A stretch of DNA of 64,000 nt from Gongronella butleri. Its lineage: Eukaryota; Mucoromycota; Mucoromycetes; Mucorales; Cunninghamellaceae. The notes below the pieces were generated by a model. It worked only from the letters and a program-made list of their open reading frames with translations. It did not search any database and had not been told where the DNA came from. Positions 36,060-46,779 of this stretch are shown piece after piece. Each line of letters starts with the position of its first letter. Position 1 is the first letter of the stretch. Position numbers and translations under genes: made by a program. The stretch lies in the NCBI GenBank assembly GCA_025201375.1, contig JAIWZP010000032.1:248001-312000 (forward strand). The letters run 5' to 3'.

Positions 36060-36111
36060 CGACGATGGATACTATTGCTTTTTTTATTCTGAACTCAAGA
36101 GAAAAATCGAT

Positions 36112-37916
36112 TTAAAAGCGCTTCATCTGGGTGTTCTTGTCGTACAGGCGATAACCAACGAAGAGCACGCCCACCAAACCAGCCGCCAGGAAGATCTTGA
36201 ACAAGAACGACATGAAGCCACCGCCAGAGCTCTTCTTGGTTTTCTTGGTCACGTTTTGCTATTGAACGAGAGAAAAAAAAAGTGCCTTAATAAACCCATC
36301 CTTTGATACCCACTCTTTTTTTTATCTTTTGGCTTACTGGCTTGCTGTATTCCTTAGCCTTGGGAGGAATGGACTTGGTCGTGACAGAGATAATGTCGTG
36401 GTTGTCTATCAAAATGAGGAAAACGCAAAAATTGAGCAAAACCCGTGATATGAGCGCGACAAAGCGCGTTTTACTCGCATTCAGCGCGTCCAATATTCTT
36501 AACTGCGCAAAAACACGGACAAACGCGCTTCGGCGCAGCACCGACGCGTCGTGTCGCACGAAAGACACATCTTTCTTTCTTTTTTTTATGAATTTTTACC
36601 TGAGAGATCACCAGTGTGAGCAGTGTAACCAAGATAGGGTTGGTGGGGTAGCCGGACATCGTGGACCTATCCAACGAGACACACGGTAAGCACGAGAACG
36701 GGTTCTTTTTTTTCTTCTTCATATTTTCCATGCTTTCCATGCTTTTTTCCAATCTTTTTGATTTTACCTTGAAGCATTCTTCCCAGGTATCCTCGTCCTT
36801 CCACTGGACCTGCATCTGGAGGTAGTTGTTGGCGTAGTAAGTCAGGCGCGCACGCGTGGGGGTGTTGCGATCACGGAAGTCCGCCTCGCAGCCGGCCAAT
36901 TCCGTGTTGCTGCCATCCTTGGAGTTGTCGTACGGCGTCATACCATCACCTAGCATGGCGCTAATGTACGGGAAGCTATGTTTCTGTGGAAAAGAAAAGA
37001 GAAAAAGTGAGACAAAAGCGCGACGCGATGCGTTGCCATGAGGTCTTTCGTGACTTACGTGGGCGCGTTCATTGTCATACGTATCAAAAAAGATGCCGAG
37101 GCCCTCGAATCGGTCCTTGGAGCCAAACACAGTGCCTTCTTGGGTACGTTCCTTGGTGAGCCACACTAATAAAAGAAGAAAAAAAGTGTAAAATGAGTCA
37201 CTTTGATCCTTTAAATGTCAAAAATGACATTTACAACACTCAATCAGTGTTTGATTCCACTCGCCAAAGATCCACTACACCTCTCAAAATCCAATGATGC
37301 CACTCAGCGCGCAATTGTACTCTCAATTCCCGCATTCGACCCGTTTGAAGCTTCATTTGCCCAATTGCACTTTTCTAATGCCCAATGGAGCTCTCTTCCA
37401 GTAGCCACGCTCTTCTTCCAGTGGCTAATAGTCACTTACTGGCAAAGCCATCACCATAAAGATGGCCGCTGCTGCCACCAACCTTGAATTCAAATTCAAT
37501 TTCAAAGTCATGGGCGGTCAAGGGCTAAAACAAAAAAATCAAGAATCAAAGCATTGGATGCGTGAGACGCGTGTCCAACTGCCACGTGTTTGCCTGAAAA
37601 AGGGGGAAGAGGCTTACGAGACGCGACCAGAGGTAGCCTTGTTGCGACTGGCGGGTACTCGTCAGGCGGATTTGGCGATTGGTATTAATAATGGTATCGC
37701 CACCAAAGTCGAACCAGCGGTTCTGCAGCTCGTCATCTATGGCGGCAAAAAAAGAGCAAGTGGACGTGAGTCGCGATGGAAAAATTTGTAAAAAGGACGC
37801 GTACCAATATAAGGCATGGAAATTGAGTGCGTGCGCAGGATGACGCTGGAAGTTTGGCCCTGGGCGGCGACGTAGGCCACCAAAAAGAGGGCAAACGCCA
37901 GGACAGACGAAAGCAT
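36112..37916 (-). CDS. LMAN2: L-type lectin cargo receptor (VIP36/ERGIC-53 family)
   Basis: Eight minus-strand exons (37805-37916, 37618-37736, 37440-37524, 37059-37165, 36768-36983, 36600-36666, 36338-36405, 36112-36258) give 306 aa. Residues 1-19 are a signal peptide (MLSSVLAFALFLVAYVAAQ). The luminal carbohydrate-recognition domain shows QIRLTS, QQGYLWSRLP, GDGFAMWLTKE, GLGIFFDTYDN (metal and sugar-binding Asp/Asn), FPYISAMLGDG, YDNSKDG and the closing VRLPHQPYLGYTAHTGDLSDNH. A single membrane helix near residues 270-292 (FLFKIFLAAGLVGVLFVGY) precedes a short cytosolic tail ending QMKRF. It should carry high-mannose glycoproteins between ER and Golgi, where COPI (alpha subunit at 5236) recycles such receptors. 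It shares a 241-bp divergent promoter with RPS21. Confidence 0.94.
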
Positions 37917-38157
37917 GGTTGGATGAAAAGGAAAAAATAAGAAAAAGGAATATGGGTCGTGTGCAGTAACGGAAATTGGGCGATTTGAGGAAGAAAGGGA
38001 AGCGAGACCGACTTTAAAACCCGCCGATGCCGAAACAACTGCTGGCCAATCATTGGTTTCCATGGCAACCAGGGCGGTGGCTTGCAAAAAAAGGACAAAA
38101 TTTTGCGTTTGGCCCCTTTTCCCTTTTTCTCTTTCTCTTTCTCCCTCTCTCGTCACT
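37917..38157. promoter_or_regulatory. Shared divergent promoter of the lectin and RPS21 genes
   Basis: Only 241 bp separate the two start codons. The RPS21 side ends in a 70-bp pyrimidine tract (CCCTTTTTCTCTTTCTC type), as is common in ribosomal protein genes. No TATA box is obvious on either side. Confidence 0.55.
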
Positions 38158-38556
38158 ATGGAAAACACCGAAGGCCGTCTCGTTGACCTCTACATCCCCC
38201 GCAAGTGGTACGCATCGCATTGACAGCAAAAAATAGCATCGATTGGGCTCGTCACTCACTGATTTTTCTTGTTTTTGTGCAGCTCTGCCACCAACCGCCT
38301 TATCACGGCCAAGGACCACGCCTCCATCCAGCTCAACATTGCTGATGTCGATGCTGAGGGCCGTGCCTTGAACACCTTTGCCACCTACGCCCTTTGCGGC
38401 TACGTCCGCAAGGAGGCTGAGGCTGACGACTCGATCAACCGCCTTTCCACCCAGGATGGCTGTAAGTCTTTTTTGCTAATGAATGGCTCGATATTCTTTT
38501 TTCTTATTTTTTTTTCTTTTACAGACTTGAAGAACGTCTGGTCGTACCAGCAATAA
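38158..38556 (+). CDS. RPS21: 40S ribosomal protein S21 (eS21)
   Basis: Three exons (38158-38207, 38283-38461, 38525-38556) give 86 aa, the normal length (yeast 87). Family blocks are clear: [54 protein letters not shown] and [11 protein letters not shown] at the C-terminus. It is a structural component of the small subunit needed for 18S rRNA maturation. Coding codons end mostly in C or G, more biased than the neighbours, fitting high expression. AATAAA at 38589-38594 is its probable polyadenylation signal. It converges with SRP9, 186 bp apart. Confidence 0.97.
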
Positions 38557-38588
38557 GCACCTTGTTGTAGATAGCCCTCATTTTTTGC

Positions 38589-38594
38589 AATAAA
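38589..38594 (+). promoter_or_regulatory. Polyadenylation signal AATAAA of RPS21
   Basis: Sense-strand hexamer 33 bp after the RPS21 stop, within the short convergent spacer to SRP9. Confidence 0.55.
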
Positions 38595-38742
38595 AACGCA
38601 TAAAGCCCAAAAAATCAATGAAATGATCCTGTTTTAGACTTTTTTTTATTATTCAATATGGACGACAGAGAAAATACACGCGCGGAAAAGCAAAATGAAA
38701 GCAACAATGGGGAGAGGAGGATGATCAATTGGGAAAAACAAC

Positions 38743-39358
38743 TCATTTGCCACCCTTTTTCTTGTTTTTCTTCTTGGAGGATTTGCTGGCGGTGGTCACC
38801 GGGGGTATTTGAGGCGATTCGGCGGCGGGTGCAGGCGCAGGTGTCATGACGACGTCCAATTCCTCTAAAAAAAAAAGAAAATGCACTGTGAGCGCCACAA
38901 CGCTTCGAAATGTCTCGGTTTCGCTTACCAGCCGGGCGGTTTTGCATTGACGACATGAGGGACAGGTTGAGAGCAATGAATCGCTTCAAATCGCTGGCTT
39001 GGTCCGTCTTGAACTTGGCGCACTAAGTGGTGTCAAAAAGGCGAGATGAGCAAAACGACGCCTGTCAGAAGCGAAAATGGCATTTTTGCCCACACAAAAA
39101 GTCGAATAGCTCGGTCGACGCGTTCTGCCACTTGCGCGACGCGCTTTCTTACCGTTTGATCGTTTGTCACCTTGAGAACCAACTGACCAGCAGCACCATG
39201 GAACGAGTGAACATAGCGAGTCTATGAAAGAAAAGCAAAAACAAGGTGTGAGCGAGGGCAAAAAGGCGCAAAAGAGCAAAACCACGGACCGTGTCTGGTG
39301 ACGAAGCATATATATCTTCAGCTGCCTTTTTAAAATCGTCCCAGGTGTTGATGTACAT
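38743..39358 (-). CDS. SRP9: Signal recognition particle 9-kDa subunit (SRP9/SRP21)
   Basis: Four minus-strand exons (39290-39358, 39153-39221, 38929-39022, 38743-38864) give 117 aa. The N-terminal YINTWDDFKKAAEDIYASSP, the strand LVLKVTNDQTCAKFKTDQA and the helix DLKRFIALNLSLM match the SRP9 alpha-beta-alpha fold that binds the Alu domain of SRP RNA with SRP14. Beyond it lies a Pro/Ala-rich linker and a Lys-rich tail (SKSSKKKNKKKGGK), as in fungal SRP21, where the tail contributes RNA binding. The donor at 39289 (GTCCGT) is unusual, but frame and homology need it. Shares a 260-bp divergent intergenic region with the GH17 gene. Confidence 0.88.
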
Positions 39359-39618
39359 GAAGATGGACGTGTCAAACAGCAGAAAACAAGGGAAAAGAGA
39401 GGGGCGGAAGGGAAAAGAAAGGGACGGGAGGGCAAAAAGGCTGGTTGGTCTGTTTCAAACACCGACGCATCTGATTGGCCCTGTTTTGCCTTGCACTGGC
39501 CACCTCACACGGCGTGTTTCGCGTCGTGATTCAGTGATTCACCGGATTGATTCTATTTTTTCTCCTCTTTCTCCTCTTTTCTCCTCTTTTCTCTTTTTTT
39601 TTTTTTTTGCCAACGAAG
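39359..39618. promoter_or_regulatory. Shared divergent promoter of SRP9 and the GH17 gene
   Basis: 260 bp between the two start codons. The GH17 side ends in a TTCTCCTCTTTTCTCC repeat and a T-run. TGTTTCGCGTCGTG near 39511-39526 recurs in the hairpin at 52906-52959. Confidence 0.5.
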
Positions 39619-40601
39619 ATGACACCAATCGTTTTCTCGTTTTTCTTAATTGCATACGTTGCAGCCGCGCCTTTTTATGGCCTGAATTACGGGATCGATC
39701 AGAACAATTGCCCAGACAGCGCCCATTATGCGAAAGATTTCAATGCGCTCAAGCAATACACGAACATTGTGCGCACGTACACAATCTCCCCGTGTAACCA
39801 AGGTAAGAAAAAGCTTAAAAAGAGAAATTGAGATATTGACATGCGACTGTTTTGGCAAGGTCCAATGGCGCTTCAGGCCGCCCAAGACGCGGGGATGGGT
39901 CTTTACCTTGGCATGTGGATCGACCGCCCAGATACATTTGAAAAAGAGTCGGCCGTACTGCAGCAGATGCTGCAAGGCAATACGAGCGGCATTGAAGCAA
40001 TCATCGTCGGATCCGAGGCGATGTATAGAAACGACACGGATGCGGCGACCATGGTTGAATACATCAATCAAGTCAAGAATTGGGCGAGTCCACACCACAT
40101 TCCCGTCACCACGAGTGACGTTTATTACAAGTTCACCGAGTCGGTCATTGACGCGGTCGATTTCGTTGCCATGTATGACAAAATTCTCTGTTTTTTTTCT
40201 CAATGATCTGACCTTTTTGCCCCCCCTTACATTTCTGGATTAGGAATGCTTTTCCGTATTGGGAAGGCGTGTCTGTGGACACTGCGGCGTCAGCATTAGC
40301 GGATCACTACAATGGGTTGGTTGGCCAGGCAAAGGGTAAATCCGTGATAGTGTCCGAGACGGGCTGGCCATCGGCCGGCAGCAACTTTGGCAATTCGGTC
40401 CCGTCACCCGCCAACGCGCGCCAATACCTGTTGAACATCTTGTGTTGGGCGTCGCAGAACAATGTGAACGTCATCTACTACGAGGGCATCGACGAACCGT
40501 ACAATCAGGATGTTGAGGCCAATTTTGGCGTCCTCGACAGCAATCTTCAACTCAAAGCGCCAGTGATGCCAGCGGATCTTGCTAACCCTTGTCAGGGATA
40601 A
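39619..40601 (+). CDS. Secreted glycoside hydrolase family 17 beta-1,3-glucanase/transglucosylase
   Basis: Three exons (39619-39802, 39860-40172, 40244-40601) give 284 aa. Residues 1-17 (MTPIVFSFFLIAYVAAA) are a signal peptide with cleavage expected just after. The (beta/alpha)8 barrel shows GLNYGIDQNNCP, NIVRTYTISPCNQ, LYLGMWID, IIVGSEAMYRND with the presumed acid Glu, TTSDVYYKF, VSETGWPSAGS with the nucleophile Glu, and YYEGIDEPYNQ near the end. This pattern matches BGL2-type wall enzymes that cut and rejoin beta-1,3-glucan. The acid/base motif has Ser where many members have Asn. There is no GPI signal, so the protein should be secreted and held in the wall noncovalently. Confidence 0.92.
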
Positions 40602-41210
40602 ATAAAAAAAAGGGATTGTAATCACATGAAAACATAAAAGGGAACCAGGAGGCGCAGGAACGTGGGCAATTGTTGGATAAGAAACAAAAGGGACCATGGT
40701 CATGGCTCGTTTCATTTGCAGACTCGTTTCTCGCCTTTAGCTCGTGCTTCTCACGCCATGCTGGGCAGAAATTTGGCAACCAAGGGCGGGTCGGTGCCAC
40801 AAAAGGGAGTTTCTCCACTATCCAGCAACAAAAGTTTCTTAAAAGGGTCGAGCCGAGAGTCGACAAGTGCGACTCTTTTTTTTTCTCTCTCTGCTGGGCA
40901 CGCAAAAGCTGGCTGCAAGAGATCAAAAGACATGTGAAAAAGAGAGGCAAAAAAAAAAAAGAAGAAAAGACCAGATGATAATGATTGTCGGACGCGGACC
41001 ATCATCCTACCTGGCTCACTCTTTTTTGACATCCACGTCCGGTCGATTTGCACGACAATGAAAAAAAAAAACCTGCTCTGGAAAAGTGTATTTCAACCAT
41101 GGTGGTTGTGCGTGCACGCTCCTTTTTTCTTTCCTTTGCTTCTTCTTGCTTGTCTCCTTACTTTTTTTTTCAAATAAATCTTTTCATACTCCCTTCTCAC
41201 GCCACTCCCA
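40602..41210. other. Intergenic: 3' flank of the GH17 gene
   Basis: About 600 bp without a supported gene. Includes an A-run (40949-40960) and a C/T-rich stretch before 41211. Open frames here are Ser/Lys/Phe-rich and unconvincing. Confidence 0.5.
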
Positions 41211-41474
41211 ATGCCAGCCTCTCTTGTCGGCCATCTTGCCTATTGCTTGATGTCAGTGCATCTTTCCTTGGAAAAACGCCAAATGGACCGTACATGCAAG
41301 ATCTGCGGCTCAAACAAGCATCAGACCAAGGTAAAAGGCCAAAACCTGACGTTGTGACGCGTCTTGGGCGCGCCAATGTACCCGCAATTCGTGTTTTTTT
41401 TTATTATGTCTCGCCCATTCACACTTCAATTGCTCTCAATTCAACCATTTTAGTATTGCCCCGTGTCCTGCTGA
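41211..41474 (+). CDS. Possible 46-residue zinc-knuckle microprotein
   Basis: Two exons (41211-41330 and 41454-41474) joined at a GT-AG intron in phase 0 give 46 aa and a TGA stop. The C-terminal half reads CKICGSNKHQTKYCP, an exact CX2CX4HX4C zinc knuckle that is only completed by splicing: three ligands are in exon 1 and the last Cys in exon 2. The ATG is the first in its frame after a TAA at 41175. A C/T-rich leader precedes it, and the intron has a T-run near its 3' end, as in the certain genes. I do not recognise the remainder (HLAYCLMSVHLSLEK). It may be a small RNA-binding protein or a chance product. Confidence 0.38.
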
Positions 41475-42596
41475 TTCTGCACCTGCTTCTGCTGTATGTG
41501 TGAGCGCCTTTTCTTGTTGTTGTTGTGTGTGTGTACATGTTCTTATCGCAAAAAAACAAAAATGAGCTCAAAAAAAAAGATTCCCGCACGTGATGCATGA
41601 ATCATTCAATGCACTTGGCCTTATTCTCTCCTCTCTTGGACGACGGAATCTGTTCCGCAATACCTACCCTGCTTATCTTTTATACACTTGTTTATGCGTT
41701 TTTTTTTCCTTTTGCTCCGCTCATGCCCGTATCATTCATCTTTTGCTTACCAAATCACGCGTTAAATGTCTCCATTCCGCCACTTTGCATAGCTGTTGTC
41801 TCCAAAAAAAACACTTAATAAACATGGATACCTCTTTTTTTTTTTCTCGCCCTTCCTTCTATTTATGGGCACCGAATTGTGGAGACGGACGGAAAACGCC
41901 AACCCTGCAGGGTTGCTTTTTTTTTTCTTTTCTTCCCATGAGCAGGTGCACGCGCCGCCTGCCCGCGCAAATACCCGTCAACGGCCGCATGATCGGATCG
42001 CCTCCAAAAAAAAAGACCAAATCTTGTCGTGGTCAAAGCGCTCTTTGCCAATAGCGGGTTTTGTTGTGTTTTGGAGCTTGCACATGATTGCCGTGAGTGT
42101 GTGTGATTATTTCCCTTTTGTTGCTGCCAGCAAATAAAAAAAAACAGGTCGCTGAAACGCCGAAGCTTTATTTGTGTCCGTCTGGCGGCTGTTTTCCAAT
42201 TTGTTCTCACTCACTGCCCTCGCGCACGCTCCCGCGAGTTCCCACTGGCCCGTATAAATTCATGATGGTGGGCTTCAAATCAACAAAAAGGGACGTAAAA
42301 AGGGGCTAAAAGAGAGGAAACAGAAGGCGGCGTGTGAGCATTGTTCAAAAGAGTATCATTTTAGTTCGGCTTCAATGTGTGGTCTGTGTCAACGAGACGC
42401 TGGGACCCGGGTGGCGCGATTGGGGTAATCTTCTACTTTGGGTGACGCAGAAAAAAAGAGGATGGCCCAAGAGCCCAATGATTCGCTCCCCCCCTTTTTT
42501 TTTTTTACCCTTTTTTTCTTCCTTTTTTCTCTGGTTATTATTTTTGTGTGTCTCTTTCCCTCTGTTTTCCTTCGTTATCATTTGCTTGTTGATACC
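41475..42596. other. Intergenic: 1.1 kb upstream of the orphan acidic protein gene
   Basis: No supported gene. A GTATAAATT box sits at about 42251-42259 and a polypyrimidine leader (42487-42575) precedes the ATG at 42597. Otherwise low-complexity A- and T-runs. Confidence 0.5.
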
Positions 42597-43838
42597 ATGA
42601 CGCGTGGCCGTGAATACAGTAGAGCGCCTGAGCATGATTCGCCGCCAGGCATTGAACCGGAGCTTGACGAGCCTGAGGATGTCGTGCATGCGTGGGCTAA
42701 TCGCACATTTTACGCGACCTGCTACAAATTTACAATGCAAGGCGATCCAGCGTATCGACGGCGGCCGCTGTATTCGTTTCTGACCAATTGGTATCTTCAC
42801 ACCATGTACAACAAGTCGCAAAAGATGCTACTCGGCCTGGACGACATCACGCCGGCCGTCAATCTTGCACACGACGACTTTATGTTCACGCCGCCGCCAC
42901 CCATCACGGCGTCAATGTATCTCCAGCTGCAATATGAGCTAGATGCCGACGAAGACGATGAAAACAGCGAAAATGGGGAACAAAGCCACGATGATACCGA
43001 TTTTGACGACGACAGGCAACACAGGCAGCAATTGGATATTCAGAAGGAATACTTGTCTCGTGAAATCATCGACGAGGGCGCGTGGATGGCGAATGATTCC
43101 ACAAGTCTTGGCCGTGCTCACCATTTTTGCAATAATAATGCAAACGGCGACGATCCCATTGACGAGCAAGACGCCGCTCTGCAACGAGCGCTTGCCGAGT
43201 ACAACCGTGCGACTTGCACGCGACAACGCGGACCCTCATCCTCGGTCTCTGCGCTCCGATTGGCTGCCACTTCAGCACACGAGAATTTGGACACCGCCAA
43301 TGGCCACGATACCCGTCGCGACAAGTGCGCCAACGATACCATGGCAGAGACGCGCGACACGCGTCACGTCGACCGCCGTTTCTTCATTGACGCAGACAGT
43401 GAAGACGATGACAGCGACAATGATGACCAATTCCGACGAAACAGAAACGACGCAAGGCATTCCTGGCGCCAGCAGCTCAGTTATAGTCTCTGGTTCCTCA
43501 GCCAGCGCCTCGTCGAGTCGGCGTACCTCGTGGTCGAGCTTGCCGAGCAGCTCATCGTGGCCGGGCCGCGCCAAATGCACAACTCTTCCTTTTCCGCGCA
43601 AAGTGGCCCCACAAAGTGGGATCATGCGCTTGAATTAGAGCCGTGGACAACACAACTATCGCCCTCGCCACCGCGTCCCGCGTCCTTTATGAGCCGCGCA
43701 CTCTCGTACCTTTTACGAACATGCCGCGTCCTGTTCCTCGGCATAGAGATCATCCTCAACCAAAATTTGCGCGATATCAAGTCCATGCTTCTCACGGCGT
43801 CATCGTCCCATTCTTGTTTAGTGGTCACTATGCATTAA
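42597..43838 (+). CDS. Orphan acidic protein, no recognised domain
   Basis: A single uninterrupted frame of 413 aa beginning at the ATG that follows a long C/T leader. The N-terminal 120 residues look folded: a helix rich in aromatic residues (FYATCYKFTMQGDPAYRRRP, SFLTNWYLHTMYNKSQKMLL) and a Pro run (FTPPPP). Residues 120-300 are strongly acidic and polar (DEDDENSENGE, DADSEDDDSDNDD), probably disordered. Two amphipathic helices (LWFLSQRLVESAYLVVELAEQ and a Leu-rich one near residue 375) lie C-terminal. No signal peptide. I do not recognise the family. Long, composition-biased and intronless, so the exact extent is less certain, but the codon pattern over the N-terminal part looks coding. 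Confidence 0.6.
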   Translation: MTRGREYSRAPEHDSPPGIEPELDEPEDVVHAWANRTFYATCYKFTMQGDPAYRRRPLYSFLTNWYLHTMYNKSQKMLLGLDDITPAVNLAHDDFMFTPPPPITASMYLQLQYELDADEDDENSENGEQSHDDTDFDDDRQHRQQLDIQKEYLSREIIDEGAWMANDSTSLGRAHHFCNNNANGDDPIDEQDAALQRALAEYNRATCTRQRGPSSSVSALRLAATSAHENLDTANGHDTRRDKCANDTMAETRDTRHVDRRFFIDADSEDDDSDNDDQFRRNRNDARHSWRQQLSYSLWFLSQRLVESAYLVVELAEQLIVAGPRQMHNSSFSAQSGPTKWDHALELEPWTTQLSPSPPRPASFMSRALSYLLRTCRVLFLGIEIILNQNLRDIKSMLLTASSSHSCLVVTMH

Positions 43839-43985
43839 ACAACACCCCCTTTTTTTTTCTGCAATGAACCCTGGTTATTATATTTGTTTCCGCGAAAAAA
43901 AAAATCAGGCCACCTTTTTTTGGTGCCGATTTTGCGGCCAGCCCACTATGGCGGTGCCTGAATTGCACGGCGCGCGTCGGAGTCT

Positions 43986-43994
43986 TATAAAATA
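43986..43994 (+). promoter_or_regulatory. TATA box of the FAD monooxygenase gene
   Basis: TATAAAATA 102-110 bp before the ATG at 44096, followed by a T-rich leader. One of the clearest TATA matches in the window. Confidence 0.5.
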
Positions 43995-44095
43995 AAGGGG
44001 AAAGCGTGGTGCCACGGCGCCGTCCATCTTTTTTGTTGTCTTTTTTTTTTTTTTTGTTTTTTTGCTTTTTCGCATTTTTTCTCAAATTTATCATC

Positions 44096-46192
44096 ATGAC
44101 ACCCATTGTAAACGCCTCTGATGTTCCTGCGACACCAGCCAAGTGCGTCGATGTCTTCATTGTTGGAGGTGGGCCCGTGGGGTTGCTTAGCGCCAGTCTG
44201 CTGCGCCAAGCCGGACTTTCCGTGCGCATTGTTGGTAATGCCTCACTTGCAGGCGAGAAGTTTCGAGGAAAAAAATGCTAATTGATTGTCTCTTTGAACC
44301 GTGAAAGACGTTGAATTCCAGCCAAACCATTGGGGTCGCGGCGATTGGATCCATGGGCGCACGTTGGAATTACTAGAGCGTGCAGGGTTGCATCAAGAGC
44401 TGCTGGACACTGGCGCACACGTCGACAATGTCCAGGCGTACAAAAACGGCAAGATCGTTCACACCTATCCCTTTGTGCCCGAGACAGTCGACTCAAAGTA
44501 CCCGTAAGAAGCATTTTTTCTAGCTTTTCTTTTTTTTTTTTTGTCATTGCTGATCGTTTAATTTATTGAAAATCAGGTTTCTTCTCTGTGTGGGTCAGCA
44601 CATCACGGAAGCGATGCTGCAAACGCAGCTGTCGGACCAGGATGTACAAGTGGAGCGGCCATGCACTGTGACCAAAGTCGTGGAGGCCACCGCTGTGGAA
44701 AAAGATGGCGACAATGAGCGAGGCATGTACCCCCTGACGCTCACTGTGCTAAATATGCGCGAATCGACGTCCGAGACGGTGCATTGCAAATATTTGTTTG
44801 GGTGCGACGGCGCGCACAGCGCAATTCGCAAGATGGTTGGCATTGAATATCAGGGTGATACCACAGAGATCCATGGTGGCGTCCTCGACGCCCTCATCCG
44901 TTCAAATTTCCCCGGGCGCAAGCAAGTCAGGTAAAAAAAAAAAAAAAAAAAAAAGAAAAAAAACCTTTGCCACGCTGTTGCTCACTCCACCCATTATTTG
45001 ATGACTCAGCTTTTTGCAAAGTGACGTGGCAAGGACGGTGAGCATGTTTCCACGCGAGAATGGCCTGGCGCGCATCTTTGTGCACTTTGACGAGAACGAA
45101 TTGGCGATGCGCAAGGAACAATTCAATCGCAACACGATCCAAGTCGAGGATATTCAGCGCGAAGCCAAGCGTGCACTTATGCCGTATCGACTAGAAATCC
45201 TTGGCACCATGTATTGGTCTACCTATATCGTTGGGCAACGACTTGCCAGCGACATGCAGGCAATGAACAGTCGCGTCTTCTTGTTGGGCGACGCTGCACA
45301 CAGCCAGAGCCCCACACTCGGCCAGGGACTCAATACAGGGTTTGGCGACGTGTTCAATCTGGTAAATTGCATGACAAATTTTGCTTGGATGCTTAATTCT
45401 GATCGGCTTTTTTTTTTTTTTTTTGGTATTGACTAGGTGTGGAAACTTGCTCTTGTGGAAAAGATGGTGCTGGATGCGGATGTGCTGACGACGTTTTCGT
45501 TGGAAAGGCGGTCGGTTGCGCAGCAGGTGATTGACATTGACAAGGAAGTGGCGGGTGCAGCCGCGAATTCGGCTTGCACCGACAAGTATTGTGAGCTGAT
45601 TGACCAGCACCGTCTGTTTACGTGTGGCTTTGGCATCCGCTACGCGCACGGTCCGGGCAGCGTCAACAATCGGTTGCTTCAGAACGCGAACAGCAGTCTT
45701 GTCGGCTCGTGTGCGCCCAATGCCAAGGTGATTCATGCTGCAACAGGCAAAAAGGTGCGCCTTTTTGACGGTGTCAACCTGTTTACGTTTACGGTGCTGT
45801 TCCTTGTGCATGAAATGACGGTCGACACGCTTGCGCCCATGCGCCACGTAATCAAGTGGTGTGAAAGTGGCACGACACAGCATAAAATGGGCAGTGCACC
45901 GCACTTTGCTATTATCACGACAAGCACCAAGGATCAAGTACACGCGTGTCTTGCCGACGAGCCGGACAAGACTGCACTGCTGGAAAAAATCAGGCTAGAC
46001 AAGCTGAATCAGTCACAATGCCACCGTGGATACGCACAAGCCGCGGCGTCTAGTGCAAAACACGTTCATGCCCCCACCCTCGTCCTGGTCCGTCCCGACG
46101 GCTACATCGCCAGCACGTATCAAGACATTTCGTGCCCCACAACGGCGGCTGATCAATTCCTCGATCAATGTGGTCGCCATTCTTCCTCATAA
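44096..46192 (+). CDS. FAD-dependent aromatic hydroxylase (phenol 2-monooxygenase type)
   Basis: Five exons (44096-44234, 44308-44503, 44577-44930, 45010-45361, 45437-46192) give 598 aa. An N-terminal Rossmann motif (DVFIVGGGPVGLLSA) binds FAD; GRTLELLERAGL and CDGAHSAIRKMVGI (the DG motif) follow; GDAAHSQSPTLGQGLNTG is the second FAD-binding GD motif at about residue 325. The last 200 residues (RLFTCGFGIRY, LFDGVNLFTF, VLVRPDGYIA) match the thioredoxin-like C-terminal dimerisation domain of the phenol hydroxylase family. The enzyme would hydroxylate a phenolic ring with NADPH and O2; the substrate is not predictable. No neighbouring aromatic-degradation genes are seen. AATAAA lies at 46229-46234. 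Confidence 0.9.
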
Positions 46193-46228
46193 AATGATAT
46201 GATATTTTAGAAGAAACATTACGTTTAA

Positions 46229-46234
46229 ATAAAA
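46229..46234 (+). promoter_or_regulatory. Polyadenylation signal AATAAA of the FAD monooxygenase gene
   Basis: Sense-strand hexamer 37 bp after the stop, just before the repeat-bearing gene-free block begins. Confidence 0.5.
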
Positions 46235-46319
46235 ACAAGGTCCAGAGACCCTTGCCTGGCCTGGCAAGATGTGAGGCCACTTGGAACACGTATTTTCTTA
46301 ATTTCCTCTTCTCATGAGA

Positions 46320-46735
46320 AATTAAAACCCGGAGGTCGACTCGATCATTATGCAGATGAATCCAAAATTCAACTTTAGCACTGGATCTCGAGATATTCTG
46401 TGGATCATGGTGAAACTGGTACGACTCGAATGAGGCGCACTCGGGCGTCGTCATTTCCCGCTTGTTTGTTTGCCCGATAAATGACGTTTCCATGCTTGCA
46501 AAATCCATTTAAACATTTGAAAAATTTTCCAACTCATTTTTCTCGACAACGAAAAGAACGATATTCAGAGTTTTTAACGTATCGAAAGTACCATTTGAAT
46601 CTCTCCCAGATGAGTCCAGCTTCACTGCGATCCGTTCAAAACCGACCGAGAAAACAACTTTTTTTCGATATTTTCGTTAATGGCACTTTGCTCTTCAACG
46701 GTCAAGTCGATCTGTGATTTTTATTCCAGATTTGC
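46320..46735 (-). repeat. Dispersed repeat family A, copy 4 (inverted)
   Basis: Read on the minus strand it gives AATCTGGAATAAAAATC at the start and a GAATTTTGGATTCATCTGC block at the end, both shared with copy 2 at 28027-28415. The opposite orientation from the other three copies argues for independent insertions rather than one duplicated block. Confidence 0.7.
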
Positions 46736-46779
46736 AAACAAACAGAGGGAAAGGCGTCTAGGGCGCTTACTTGAGCAAT

